A stretch of DNA of 64,000 nt from Bacillota bacterium (GTDB lineage Bacteria > Bacillota > Negativicutes > Sporomusales > CTSoil-080), in NCBI GenBank assembly GCA_017889635.1, contig JAGGAC010000003.1, positions 1-64,000 on the forward strand, read 5' to 3'. A program made the position numbers and the translations under genes. Shown piece by piece: positions 25,433-34,474 of this stretch. Numbering within the stretch: the stretch's first letter is position 1; each line of letters starts with the position of its first letter. The notes under the pieces were generated by a model. That model saw only the letters and a program-made list of their open reading frames with translations. It was not told the DNA's origin and ran no database searches.

Positions 25433-26116
25433 GTGAGGTTCTCCGTTCGAAGACAGCGATCAATGCCTGGCTTTGTGCTGGTGATGGCTATTACTTTTGT
25501 TATGGTAGTGATAGCATTCTGGATTGTTGAAAATCACTTAAAACCGTCGCTTTTAGCTATTGCCGAGGCTAGAGCAATTACAATTGCTACTCAGTGTATC
25601 AATACTGTAATTAATGAAAAAGTTTCGCAAAGTATTGATCCACAACGATTGGTTATTGTGCAGCATGATGAACGCGGCCGGGTAGTTTTTATTCAGCCTA
25701 ATACCTTTGAATTTAATCGATTGGCCGCTGAAACAACGATTAAAGTACAGGAAGCTTTACAGGAAATCCCCGAGGAAAAGATATATATCCCTAGCGGCCA
25801 GGTATTAGGCAGTAAACTGTTAGCCAGTATGGGGCCTAAAATTGGTGTAACTGTTATTCCAATTGGAACTGTTCAGGTTAAAGTAGTTGACAAGTTTGAA
25901 CAAGCAGGGATAAACCAAACTCGGCATTCGGTATATTTATATGCTACAACTTCTGTGCGGATAGTAGTCCCGTTGGTTAGTTCAGTATTAAGTGTTAATA
26001 CCCAGGTGCCAATAACGGAATATATTGTTGTTGGTGAAGTTCCGAGTACATATGTCCAGTTTCCTTTTCCTTTGTCGAACGAATTAAATGGTAATGGCAG
26101 TGTCAATGGAGAATAG
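25433..26116 (+). CDS. yunB: Sporulation protein YunB
   Basis: This roughly 227-residue membrane-anchored protein matches YunB, a sigma-E-dependent sporulation protein of uncertain mechanism. It has a basic start, one membrane segment at about 15-35 (PGFVLVMAITFVMVVIAFW) and an extracytoplasmic domain with EARAITIATQCINTVINEKV and a later VVGEVPSTYVQF. I prefer the GTG at 25433, preceded by GGGGGGAGA; an ATG at 25418 in the same frame has no clear ribosome binding site. Its presence supports a spore-forming host. Confidence 0.88.
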   Translation: MRFSVRRQRSMPGFVLVMAITFVMVVIAFWIVENHLKPSLLAIAEARAITIATQCINTVINEKVSQSIDPQRLVIVQHDERGRVVFIQPNTFEFNRLAAETTIKVQEALQEIPEEKIYIPSGQVLGSKLLASMGPKIGVTVIPIGTVQVKVVDKFEQAGINQTRHSVYLYATTSVRIVVPLVSSVLSVNTQVPITEYIVVGEVPSTYVQFPFPLSNELNGNGSVNGE

Positions 26117-26188
26117 CTAAAGTCTTCCCAAAATAGTTTTCTTATGCTAAAATATTGCCTGACTTACTTTAATTGAGAGGAGACTCTT

Positions 26189-26935
26189 ATGTCAGGACAC
26201 TCTAAATGGGCTAATATAAAACGACACAAAGGGAAGATGGATGCTATTCGAGGAAAGATTACGACGAAGATCAGTCGCGAGATTACGGTTGCAGTTAAAA
26301 CTGGTGGACCTGATCCAACCGGTAATATGCGTTTGAAGCTCGCGTTGCAGAATGCAAAGGAAAATAATATTCCCAAAGAAAATATTCAGAGGGCAATACA
26401 AAAAGGCCAAGGGGCACTTGAGGGCGGCAATTTTGAAGAAATGCTCTATGAAGGATACGGGCCAGGCGGCGTAGCTGTACTACTAGAAATTATGACTGAT
26501 AATAAGAATAGAACGGCTGCCGATATACGCCATTTATTTTCTAAGTATGGTGGTAATTTGGGAGAGTCCGGGTGTGTAGCCTGGATGTTTGATAAGAAGG
26601 GCCTATTCTTAGTTAATAAAGAAACAGGTGTTAATGAGGAAGACTTGATGCTTTTGGCGCTCGAAGCTGGAGCCGAGGATTTTAAAAACGATGATAATCA
26701 GTATGAAATTACCACTACTCCTGATGATTGGGAAAAAGTCCGAGAAATTTTGGAACAAAATAAGATTCAGCTTGAAACTGCTCAAGTGACGATGGTGCCT
26801 CAAACAACTGTGGATTTAGTTGGTGATGACGCTGTAAAAATGCTGAAACTCTTTGATGCTCTTGAAGAACATGATGATGTTCAAGAAGTTTATGCTAATT
26901 TTGATATACCTGAAGATGACCCTTCGCTTCAGTAA
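26189..26935 (+). CDS. YebC/PmpR-family regulator
   Basis: This 248-residue protein of the YebC/TACO1 family has the diagnostic start MSGHSKWANIKRHKGKMDAIRGK and three-domain length. Family members were described as transcriptional regulators and more recently as factors that help ribosomes through difficult sequences such as proline runs. The ribosome binding site is GAGAGGAGA. It is followed by a terminator. It commonly lies just upstream of ruvC; here the hydrogenase locus and the BofC-like gene intervene. Confidence 0.94.
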   Translation: MSGHSKWANIKRHKGKMDAIRGKITTKISREITVAVKTGGPDPTGNMRLKLALQNAKENNIPKENIQRAIQKGQGALEGGNFEEMLYEGYGPGGVAVLLEIMTDNKNRTAADIRHLFSKYGGNLGESGCVAWMFDKKGLFLVNKETGVNEEDLMLLALEAGAEDFKNDDNQYEITTTPDDWEKVREILEQNKIQLETAQVTMVPQTTVDLVGDDAVKMLKLFDALEEHDDVQEVYANFDIPEDDPSLQ

Positions 26936-26988
26936 CAGCAAGGGTTTAGTGGTTTAGGATATTTTTAAAATTGATGTATATAGATAGC

Positions 26989-27021
26989 AACTCTCTTGTT
27001 TAACCAACAGGAGAGTTTTTT
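26989..27021 (+). terminator. Terminator after the yebC gene
   Basis: AACTCTCTTGTT pairs with AACAGGAGAGTT (12 bp, one G-T) and is followed by TTTTAT. Confidence 0.82.
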
Positions 27022-27187
27022 ATGCTTTAACGCTGATGAAGGAGTTTTTCGAGAAATTGTCGTATTTTGCAATTAAATAGCGAACTGACAGTAATTTGAC
27101 TAAAGATAAATCTTTCTAGGGCAGTGGCTAAATAAACGCTTAAATTATCGAAGGAGTATTAAATCGATATACAAGGAGGATGTACAA

Positions 27188-27556
27188 GTGCAGGTATTAG
27201 TTTTAGACGACTCCGAAATAATGCGTGATGTATTGGTCAAGAACTTGTTACAGTTTGGCCTGCGAAAAGATCAAGTTTATGAGGCGCGTAATGGTGTTGA
27301 AGCAATACGGTTGTTGAATGTAGAAACTTTTGCCTTGTTTATCCTTGATATAGTAATGGATGGTGTTAATGGAGTTTCGGTCTTAAAAGAAGTGAAAAAA
27401 GTTCAACCACAGGCAAAAATAATTATGTGCAGTACTTTTAGTAAGAGTGAGACTGTACGTGAATTAATTGATCTTGGTATTGATGACTTTATAGTTAAGC
27501 CGTTTGCGTCAGATAGATTAAAGGAAACTGTTCTCCGTCATATACCATTGGCCTAG
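27188..27556 (+). CDS. CheY-like single-domain response regulator
   Basis: This 122-residue receiver domain has no output domain. Acidic pocket Asp7-Asp8, phosphoacceptor Asp54 (FILDIVMDG), Thr83 (CSTF) and Lys104 (VKPF) are all present. The GTG start follows AAGGAGGATGTACAA. It sits 130 bases before the hydrogenase locus; whether it belongs to that locus or to chemotaxis (CheW and MCP lie 20 kb away) cannot be seen. No histidine kinase is encoded nearby. Confidence 0.9.
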   Translation: MQVLVLDDSEIMRDVLVKNLLQFGLRKDQVYEARNGVEAIRLLNVETFALFILDIVMDGVNGVSVLKEVKKVQPQAKIIMCSTFSKSETVRELIDLGIDDFIVKPFASDRLKETVLRHIPLA

Positions 27557-27689
27557 CTTTATGCTTACTCGAAAATGGGAATTGTTTTCTGCCGTTTTTT
27601 GTTGAAAGGGGTTGTTATTACGACAAATATACGGTAGAATGAGTTCAGATCGACACGTGAAACAATTCACAATCGAGGTGAGACCTATT

Positions 27690-27941
27690 ATGACTACTAT
27701 ATCAGTTTGTGTCGGCAGTGCCTGCCATCTCCATGGAGCACACGACGTACTTTCGGCTTTTAGTTTGCTGTTGGAAAAATACAAAGTTGGCGGCAGGGTT
27801 GACTTTGCAGGAGAGTTTTGCCAAGGGCGGTGTACTGATGGTGTTGTGGTAAAAATTAACGATGAAATTATTACTCGGGTTAGCCGGGAAAAGGTTTATG
27901 CCATTTTTCATGATAAGGTGCTAAAAGGCGAGAAGTTATGA
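27690..27941 (+). CDS. NuoE-like [2Fe-2S] thioredoxin-fold protein
   Basis: This 83-residue electron-transfer protein has the C-x4-C...C-x3-C pattern of NuoE/HydC thioredoxin-like ferredoxins (CVGSAC and FCQGRC). The ATG at 27690 follows TCGAGGTGAG; the longer frame from 27612 has no supporting signal. It overlaps the next gene by 4 bases (ATGA), so it is translationally coupled to the PAS-hydrogenase. In related loci such a protein passes electrons between hydrogenase-type subunits and a redox partner. Confidence 0.85.
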   Translation: MTTISVCVGSACHLHGAHDVLSAFSLLLEKYKVGGRVDFAGEFCQGRCTDGVVVKINDEIITRVSREKVYAIFHDKVLKGEKL

Positions 27942-29635
27942 AACTGATAACTACTCAGAAAGTTAATTGTCAGGATTGTCATCGCTGCCTGCGGTCGTGT
28001 CCAGTAAAAGCTATAGGAATTGAAGCTGGGCAAGCGCGAGTGCTTGAGAATAAGTGTGTTCTTTGTGGTCGATGTGTAGTTGAGTGTCCCCAACAGGCTA
28101 AAGTCGTGGAGGATGAGGTTGAGTTTATTAAACAGGCTATTCTTTCAGGACGGCAAGTTGTTCTGAGTTTGGCGCCATCTTTTGTTGCAGCGTTTAATGA
28201 GTATCGTCCCGATGATTTTTTTGCAATTCTTGCTGGGTTAGGTTTTTCCGCTGTAGAGGAAACTGCGGTTGGCGCCGAGCTAATTTCGAGGGTTTATGCG
28301 TCGATGATGGCAAATAGCAAGGTGCCAGTAATTTCGGCCTGTTGTCCGGTTGTGGTAAGGATAATAAAGAAATATTATCCTGGTTTAACACATTATCTGG
28401 CGCCGGTGGTATCACCGATGCTGGCTCATGCTCAGCTTATAAAACGCCGCTTTGGCCAAAATGCGATGGTGGTTTTCGCAGGGCCGTGTATTGGTAAAAT
28501 TGCCGAAAAGGATGAAGCGAACAGTGCTGTTGACGCGGTGATTACTTTTGCCAAACTGCGTAAATGGCTGACCGAAGCTAACAATCCAATCGGTAGTGAA
28601 GTGCAAAAGGAAAATTTGCTGCCAGCTTCTAGCGGAGCGCGATTCTATCCCATTGCCGGCGGAATTCTAAAGTCATTTACTAAAAGTGAATATACTGATA
28701 GTGACGTTATTTCCGTGGATGGTCTGGAAGAGTGCGTTGAAGCTTTTGCTGCTCTCATGGCTGGTGATATTTCGCCACGTTTTGTCGAGGCTTTAGCCTG
28801 CCGAGGCGGTTGTATTAATGGCCCGGTAAGCGGGCGGACCAATTGTTCGCCTGCCAAGCGTATGAGTATAATTCAGTTTGCGGCGTGTGGAGCGAGTTCG
28901 GCATTGACCGAGTATATTGACGAAGCTGATTTTGCGCGTAAGCATGTAGCCGATCAGGTTAGCGAATTTCAGCCGCAAGAATCTGAAATTAGACAAGTAT
29001 TATATCAGACAGGAAAGTACTTTCAAGCGGATGAGAAAAACTGTGGCGCCTGCGGCTTTAATAGTTGCAGGGAAAAGGCTATTGCAGTTTGTCAAGGGCT
29101 GACATCTGTGGAAACATGTGTGCCATACATGCGTACAAAAGCCGAGTCTTTCGCTAATATTATTGTTGATAATTCCCTGAATGGCATTATTGTTGTTGAT
29201 AAAAACCTGGCAATTCAAGAGTTTAATCCGGCTGCAGAAAGAATATTCAAGTTGCATAAGGAAAATGTAAAAAATAGGGCTTTAGCAGAATTTATGGACA
29301 GCAGTGATGTTGCTCTTGCCGCTCAAACGGGCCGAAAAGTAATTAACCGCCGCGTGGAGTTGGTAGCAGACGAAATTATTGTCAGTCAAATGATTATACC
29401 GGTTGTCGAGCATGGGTTGATAATTATTGTAATGACAGATATTTCAGGGTTGGAAAAGAATTCAAGGGAGTTAGAACAAGTAAAACGTCAGACGGTGGAA
29501 AAGGCTACTGAAATTATTAATAAGCAAATGCAGGTTGCACAGGAAATTGCCGGTCTTTTAGGTGAAACAACAGCCGAGACTAAAGCTGCTCTTTTTGAAT
29601 TGATCGGCTTGGTCAAACCTAAGGAGGATAACTGA
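27938..29635 (+). CDS. Sensory [FeFe]-hydrogenase-type protein with PAS domain
   Basis: This 565-residue protein combines two [4Fe-4S] sites (Cys11/14/17/21 and Cys40/43/46/50), a hydrogenase H-cluster domain, a further four-cysteine cluster at Cys369/372/377/385 and a C-terminal PAS domain (about 400-510) with a coiled helix. H-cluster motifs depart from the catalytic consensus: ACCP (134-137) for TSCCP, GPCIGK (182-187) for MPCxxK, and ACRGGC (287-292). These changes and the PAS domain fit H2-sensing (HydS / HfsB-like) proteins. Together with the SpoIIE phosphatase next to it, it probably reports H2 or redox state. Confidence 0.9.
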   Translation: MKLITTQKVNCQDCHRCLRSCPVKAIGIEAGQARVLENKCVLCGRCVVECPQQAKVVEDEVEFIKQAILSGRQVVLSLAPSFVAAFNEYRPDDFFAILAGLGFSAVEETAVGAELISRVYASMMANSKVPVISACCPVVVRIIKKYYPGLTHYLAPVVSPMLAHAQLIKRRFGQNAMVVFAGPCIGKIAEKDEANSAVDAVITFAKLRKWLTEANNPIGSEVQKENLLPASSGARFYPIAGGILKSFTKSEYTDSDVISVDGLEECVEAFAALMAGDISPRFVEALACRGGCINGPVSGRTNCSPAKRMSIIQFAACGASSALTEYIDEADFARKHVADQVSEFQPQESEIRQVLYQTGKYFQADEKNCGACGFNSCREKAIAVCQGLTSVETCVPYMRTKAESFANIIVDNSLNGIIVVDKNLAIQEFNPAAERIFKLHKENVKNRALAEFMDSSDVALAAQTGRKVINRRVELVADEIIVSQMIIPVVEHGLIIIVMTDISGLEKNSRELEQVKRQTVEKATEIINKQMQVAQEIAGLLGETTAETKAALFELIGLVKPKEDN

Positions 29636-29637
29636 CC

Positions 29638-30786
29638 ATGGAGCTTTATGCCGAGGTAGCTACTTGGCAGTTGTCAAAAACTGGTGAGGAATTATGTGGT
29701 GATAAAGTAGAGGTTGTTAGAAATAGTATGGCAACTACGGTGGTGATTTCTGACGGTTTAGGCAGTGGGGTAAAGGCAAACATATTAGCCACTTTGACAA
29801 CTAAGATTGCCTCTTCACTACTTGCGCGGGGAATACCGTTAGAGGAAGTAGTAACCACTATTGCTCAGACGTTGCCAGTATGCCGGGAACGTAAGCTTGC
29901 CTATTCGACTTTGCATATTATAACTCTGACGTCTTCTGGTGAAGCAACGGTAGTAGAGTTTGACAGTCCAGCAACGTATTTGGTTCGCGGCGGAAAAGTA
30001 CTGCCATTTCCTACGATGGAAAAGGTGGTGGCAGGTAAAATTGTAAAGCAGGGCGAACTCAGGTTACAGGAAAATGATGTTATTGTTGGTGTTAGTGATG
30101 GAGTAATTCATGCAGGCATCGGTGGGCTGTTAAAGCTTGGCTGGAATTGGCAGGGGGTTAAGGAGCAGTTGGCTGCCGATTTTCATGATCAGTTTACCGC
30201 TGATGAAATCGCTAAAAGATTATTGGGCTGTTGCAACGGCTACTATCTAGGCCAGCCTGGTGATGATTCGACTGTAGTGGCTATTAAACTTCGGCGTCCA
30301 CGGCAACTGGTACTTTTAACTGGACCGCCGGCAGATAAAGTTATAGATGAAAGGGTTGTGAGGCGGTTTTTGCATCAATCAGGCTGCAAGGTAATTGCTG
30401 GTGGAACAACCGCAAAAATCGTTGGGCGGATTATGAATAAACCTGTTGTAGCAGATTTAGCTTACTATGATCCTGATGTTCCGCCAACTGCAACAATCGA
30501 AGGGATCGATTTGGTAACTGAGGGTGTTCTGACACTATTCATAACTGTTAGCCGACTGGACGATAGCCATAGGCTTAATGATTCTTCTTTTCGCGATGGT
30601 GCTACACAGCTAGCGCGGCTTCTGCTCTCGTCCGACCGTGTTCATATATATGCTGGAACGGCAATAAATCCAGCCCACCAGAATCCGCTATTTCCGGCAC
30701 AAATTAATATAAAGAAACAAGCGTTGGGAGATTTAAAGGCAAAATTGGAATCTATAGGTAAACAAGTAACGATGGAATGGTTTTAA
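29638..30786 (+). CDS. SpoIIE-family protein phosphatase of the hydrogenase locus
   Basis: This 382-residue protein has an N-terminal PP2C-type serine phosphatase domain (about 1-220). Metal-binding Asp residues are in VISDGLGSGVKA, VGVSDGVIHAG and GQPGDDSTVVAI. A C-terminal region of about 160 residues (from LVLLTGPPADK) is unrecognised. It starts 2 bases after the PAS-hydrogenase stop, with AAGGAGG ahead of it. The same partner occurs in Hfs-like hydrogenase loci of anaerobic Firmicutes, where it is thought to relay the hydrogenase sensor's signal. Its phosphoprotein substrate is not in the window. Confidence 0.88.
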   Translation: MELYAEVATWQLSKTGEELCGDKVEVVRNSMATTVVISDGLGSGVKANILATLTTKIASSLLARGIPLEEVVTTIAQTLPVCRERKLAYSTLHIITLTSSGEATVVEFDSPATYLVRGGKVLPFPTMEKVVAGKIVKQGELRLQENDVIVGVSDGVIHAGIGGLLKLGWNWQGVKEQLAADFHDQFTADEIAKRLLGCCNGYYLGQPGDDSTVVAIKLRRPRQLVLLTGPPADKVIDERVVRRFLHQSGCKVIAGGTTAKIVGRIMNKPVVADLAYYDPDVPPTATIEGIDLVTEGVLTLFITVSRLDDSHRLNDSSFRDGATQLARLLLSSDRVHIYAGTAINPAHQNPLFPAQINIKKQALGDLKAKLESIGKQVTMEWF

Positions 30787-30817
30787 TAATATTTTTGGCT
30801 GATACCAGGAGGTTAAA

Positions 30818-32314
30818 ATGTTGCAAACAAGTGAAGTAGGCAAAATCAGGCGTGAGGTACTAGTTGAAATTAGTAGACTGGTTTTTGCTGGAAAACTTAA
30901 AGAAGAAATTCATACAATCTTAGATACTGTGGTAACTGAGGATGGTCCGCGCTATCGTTGCTGCGTCCATAAAGAACGGGCAGTGCTTAGAGATAGGATC
31001 AACATGGCCATAAGTCAACCTATTGGTTCCCGCTTAGAGGAAGCGGCTGAAAATGCAGTGAATGGCAATTTTACAGCAATGCCGATAATTAATGTCTTGC
31101 CGGAGGCTTGTGATCGTTGTCCGATTGACAAGTTTCTTGTAACTGAGGCTTGTCGCAACTGTATTGCTCATAATTGTATTGCCAGTTGTCCCAAGAATGC
31201 CATTATGGTTGTTCAAAACCGTGCCTATATAGATAAATCGAAATGTGTAGAGTGCGGTTTATGTAAGCGATCTTGCCAGTATGGGGCGATTATTGAAATT
31301 AGCCGGCCATGTGAACGGGCATGTGAACTGGGGGCGATAACTGCTGGAAATGACAGACGGGCTGTTGTTGATTATGATAAATGTGTGTCTTGTGGGTCTT
31401 GTGTTGTGGCTTGTCCGTTCGGAGCTATCTGCGATTTCTCCCAAGTTGGCGAATTGACGTTGATGTTAAAGCAGCAAACAAAACCTGTATATGCGATGCT
31501 TGCGCCAGCTTATGCCGGTCAGTTTGGTGTGAAGGTAAAACCGGAGCAGTTGGCAGCAGCATTAAGGCAGTTAGGATTTGCAGAAGTTGTCGAAGTAGCT
31601 TATGGGGCTGATGTTGTAACTAATGCTGAAGCTAAGGAATTTGTCGAGGCTATACTAAATGGTCAGGATTATCTTACAACATCTTGTTGCCCGGCTTTTG
31701 TTAAGCTGGCTAAGCAAATGCCGGAAGTAGGTAAAAACGTTTCGACCACTGTTTCGCCGATGGTGGCTGCTGGTAATATTATAAAGGAGCAAAATGCTGA
31801 TGCGCTTGTCGCTTTTATTGGTCCTTGCGTCGCCAAAAAGGCCGAAGCCAGCGAACAGCGTGATATAATTGATTTTGTTATCACATTCGAAGAATTGGCG
31901 TCAATTTTTGCTGGCGCAGGTATTAATGTCGCTGAGATGACGGATGATGAAATGGTTGGTGGCGGGTCATGCGACGGTGTTAGTTTTGCTAAAGCCGGTG
32001 GTGTTGCTGAAGCTGTGCGAAATGTTTTATCGGCTAATTATCCGGGGATGGTATTAAAGGCGCAGCGTTGTGATGGGTTATCTAACTGCAAATCGACGCT
32101 CGCTGATTTAGCACGGGGCGGGCTAGAGGCAAATTTTCTGGAAGGTATGGCCTGTCCAGGCGGATGTATCGGCGGCCCCGGCCGGATGATTGATCCGCGG
32201 GTTGCTGCAAAAATGGTGGAACAGCGTTCAGCTCAAGCCGCAATAAAATCTGCGGCAAAAAATAAGGCTGCACTAGAGGCTGCGCAAAAATATCTAGTAC
32301 AACATGACGAATAA
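30818..32314 (+). CDS. [FeFe] hydrogenase catalytic-type subunit
   Basis: This 498-residue protein is probably a proton-reducing or H2-oxidising hydrogenase. N-terminal cysteines (48-49, 98-101, 112-124) are followed by two ferredoxin-like [4Fe-4S] motifs (143-153 and 189-199, with C165/C169 in between), then the H-cluster domain: TTSCCPAF (287-294), GPCVAKKAE (335-343) and EGMACPGGCIGG (442-453). The second motif has Gly where prototypical enzymes have Met, as in less studied hydrogenase subgroups. The AGGAGG ribosome binding site is strong. It closes the operon with the NuoE-like, PAS-hydrogenase and phosphatase genes. No maturases (HydE/F/G) are in this window. Confidence 0.92.
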   Translation: MLQTSEVGKIRREVLVEISRLVFAGKLKEEIHTILDTVVTEDGPRYRCCVHKERAVLRDRINMAISQPIGSRLEEAAENAVNGNFTAMPIINVLPEACDRCPIDKFLVTEACRNCIAHNCIASCPKNAIMVVQNRAYIDKSKCVECGLCKRSCQYGAIIEISRPCERACELGAITAGNDRRAVVDYDKCVSCGSCVVACPFGAICDFSQVGELTLMLKQQTKPVYAMLAPAYAGQFGVKVKPEQLAAALRQLGFAEVVEVAYGADVVTNAEAKEFVEAILNGQDYLTTSCCPAFVKLAKQMPEVGKNVSTTVSPMVAAGNIIKEQNADALVAFIGPCVAKKAEASEQRDIIDFVITFEELASIFAGAGINVAEMTDDEMVGGGSCDGVSFAKAGGVAEAVRNVLSANYPGMVLKAQRCDGLSNCKSTLADLARGGLEANFLEGMACPGGCIGGPGRMIDPRVAAKMVEQRSAQAAIKSAAKNKAALEAAQKYLVQHDE

Positions 32315-32387
32315 GAGAGAATGCTATTGACTTGTTGTCAAGTGAAATTAGTTTATATTGTGAAAACCGAAATAGCCTGATTAAATG

Positions 32388-32430
32388 AAGAGATGTTTTT
32401 GCTTTAAGCGAAGGCATCTCTTTGTTTTTG
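32388..32430 (+). terminator. Terminator of the hydrogenase operon
   Basis: AAGAGATG pairs with CATCTCTT and extends inward through G-T pairs, followed by TTTGTTTTTG. The rest of 32315-32604 shows no gene. Confidence 0.7.
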
Positions 32431-32604
32431 CAATAATTATGGTGAGAATTTTGTTGTTTTTTTATGCTTCATGGAAAATAGACCAGGACTTTTTTCGTTT
32501 CTTGGATATACTACTATTGATTAATGGAAAATTAACTTACAAATGTATATTTGTGACGGAATTTGGCAATAATGTGGACAGTATAATACTAGGGAGTGTT
32601 ATAA

Positions 32605-33177
32605 ATGTTGCCGTTTCCTAAAACTGTAAAACAGCGGGCCATTTTTGTTTCGGGAATTTTGGTGGCGGCTCTTGCTTTGGCGTATTATTTTGGTGCGTTT
32701 GCTTTGATTTATGATATTCCATATAGACAACCTGACGCCGAAGTTGCCGGGCAGGATGCAAGAATCAAAATTACTGAAAATACTGATCTTGTTCAAAAGA
32801 TAATGTATTTGAAGTGCGGAGATGAAGAAGAGTTTAGAACTAAACCTGCAGACAGTCTGATAGGGCTTAATCTTAGCCAAGTGCAAAAGGTTTATAATGG
32901 TTGGAATATTGAAAAGTTCGACTCAAAAGAAGTATTGATGACTATTAAGGTGGACAGTTATTGTCGGGAACATGCTAATAATATGTATTTAGGAATTAAA
33001 GATGGACATGTTGCGGTGTTTTATGGACGCCCAGGATCAAAGGCTATTGTGAAGGAGGTCACTGATATTCTTGTAAATAATCTATATGAAAAAGATGCTG
33101 AGGAACTTAACCATGGGGTAGTAATCGGATCAAGGGAAGAATTGTTGCGAACTCTAGAGGGGCTTCAGGCTCAGTAA
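32605..33177 (+). CDS. BofC C-terminal-domain protein
   Basis: This 190-residue protein has a single N-terminal membrane segment (about 12-35) and an extracytoplasmic region ending in a BofC-like C-terminal domain (VDSYCREHANNMYLGIKDGHVAVFYGRPG). In Bacillus BofC acts in the intermembrane space of the forespore on the SpoIVB checkpoint for sigma-K; the role here is inferred. The ribosome binding site is TAGGGAGTG. It precedes ruvC, from which a terminator separates it. Confidence 0.8.
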   Translation: MLPFPKTVKQRAIFVSGILVAALALAYYFGAFALIYDIPYRQPDAEVAGQDARIKITENTDLVQKIMYLKCGDEEEFRTKPADSLIGLNLSQVQKVYNGWNIEKFDSKEVLMTIKVDSYCREHANNMYLGIKDGHVAVFYGRPGSKAIVKEVTDILVNNLYEKDAEELNHGVVIGSREELLRTLEGLQAQ

Positions 33178-33226
33178 TAATAGTTGCAATATAATGAGTA
33201 CCGCCACAATACTTATGTAAATAATG

Positions 33227-33274
33227 TAAACCTCGTTGAAAAGGTGTAAAGCCTATATCAACGGGGTTTATTTC
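33227..33274 (+). terminator. Terminator between the BofC-like gene and ruvC
   Basis: TAAACCTCGTTGA (33227-33239) pairs with TCAACGGGGTTTA (33258-33270), one G-T, followed by TTTCT. Confidence 0.72.
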
Positions 33275-33374
33275 TATGATATTAATAAAAACTGCGAACG
33301 CTAGTTTGATCCAGGGTGGAGGAATACAGCCGTACCCTGTCGAAATACGATCTACGCAAGGAGGCTGTATATTT

Positions 33375-33872
33375 ATGTTAGTGTTAGGTATTGACCCGGG
33401 AACTGCTATCTGCGGTTACGGTATTATAAGGCAGGATGGCAATCATATTAAGGCCGTGAAATATGGTGCAATTCAGACAAGTCCCAAAGATGGGGTAGAG
33501 GTACGGCTTCAGGTGGTATTTCAGGGTGTTGACCAGCTGATTAAGGAGTATAAGCCTGATATTGTCGGGGTAGAGCAGCTGTTTTTTAATAAGAATGTAA
33601 CTACAGCTATGACGGTGGGACAGGCAAGGGGGGTAATCCTTTTGGCGGCGGCACAGAATGATACCAGGATTTTGGAGATAACGCCGCTGCAGGTCAAGCA
33701 GGCGGTGGTGGGGTACGGCAAGGCCACAAAGGAGCAGGTTATTTATATGACCCAGAAGCTTTTGTGTTTACCGGACAAGCCACATCCTGATGATGTGGCC
33801 GATGCGCTGGCGGTGGCGATTTGTACTGCGCACTCAAGTATGCTGGGAAGATTGAGGGAGTATAGACGATGA
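33375..33872 (+). CDS. ruvC: Holliday junction endonuclease RuvC
   Basis: This enzyme cuts Holliday junctions formed in recombination. The 165-residue length is normal. Catalytic acidic residues are in LGIDPG, GVEQLFF and HPDDVADALA. I chose the ATG at 33375, after AAGGAGG; the longer frame from 33276 overlaps the terminator region. It overlaps ruvA by 4 bases, giving a ruvC-ruvA-ruvB operon. Confidence 0.96.
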   Translation: MLVLGIDPGTAICGYGIIRQDGNHIKAVKYGAIQTSPKDGVEVRLQVVFQGVDQLIKEYKPDIVGVEQLFFNKNVTTAMTVGQARGVILLAAAQNDTRILEITPLQVKQAVVGYGKATKEQVIYMTQKLLCLPDKPHPDDVADALAVAICTAHSSMLGRLREYRR

Positions 33873-34471
33873 TAGGATATCTTAGGGGCACTATTAATCA
33901 TTTAGGTGCGGACTATTGTTTTATTGATGTTCACGGGGTTGGCTACCGGGTGTATATTTCTTCTTCTACCAGGCAGGCTTTGACGGTTAATGCAGAGGTA
34001 ACTCTTTTGACATATTTGAATGTCCGTGAGGATGCCTTGCTTTTGTATGGTTTTAATACTCCTGATGAGTATGAGATGTTTCAGTTGTTGATTGCGATTA
34101 CCGGTATTGGCCCGAAGGTGGCTCTTGGAGTGTTGTCAGCTATTCGTCCCCAGGAGTTTCGGGCTGCAGTTAGCCAAAAAAATGCTGCGTTATTAACCCG
34201 TATTCCGGGCATTGGTAAAAAAACTGCCGAACGAATGATTTTGGAGTTAAAAGATAAGATTGGATCGGTGGATGCTCCTGATGATATTTTGGGCAAAGAA
34301 GTTTTGATAGCGGCCAGAAAAAGTGACCCGGTTCAGGAAGCTGTAGCGGCGTTGATGGCACTGGGCTATAGTCAGGGCGAAGCGGCAGCACTTTTGGCTA
34401 AAGTTAATTGTGACGAGAAACCAGCGGAGGATCTTATAAGGCTGGCGCTTAAAGAGACTGGCAGGAGGTAA
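33869..34471 (+). CDS. ruvA: Holliday junction branch migration protein RuvA
   Basis: RuvA binds the four-way junction as a tetramer and loads the RuvB motor. The 200-residue protein starts MIGYLRGTINHLGADYCFIDVHGVGYRVY (OB-fold) and contains helix-hairpin-helix motifs ITGIGPKVALGVLS and IPGIGKKTAERMILELKDK. The C-terminal domain (about 150-200) is the RuvB-contact module. It overlaps ruvC by 4 bases and precedes ruvB by 3. Confidence 0.97.
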   Translation: MIGYLRGTINHLGADYCFIDVHGVGYRVYISSSTRQALTVNAEVTLLTYLNVREDALLLYGFNTPDEYEMFQLLIAITGIGPKVALGVLSAIRPQEFRAAVSQKNAALLTRIPGIGKKTAERMILELKDKIGSVDAPDDILGKEVLIAARKSDPVQEAVAALMALGYSQGEAAALLAKVNCDEKPAEDLIRLALKETGRR

Positions 34472-34474
34472 CGG

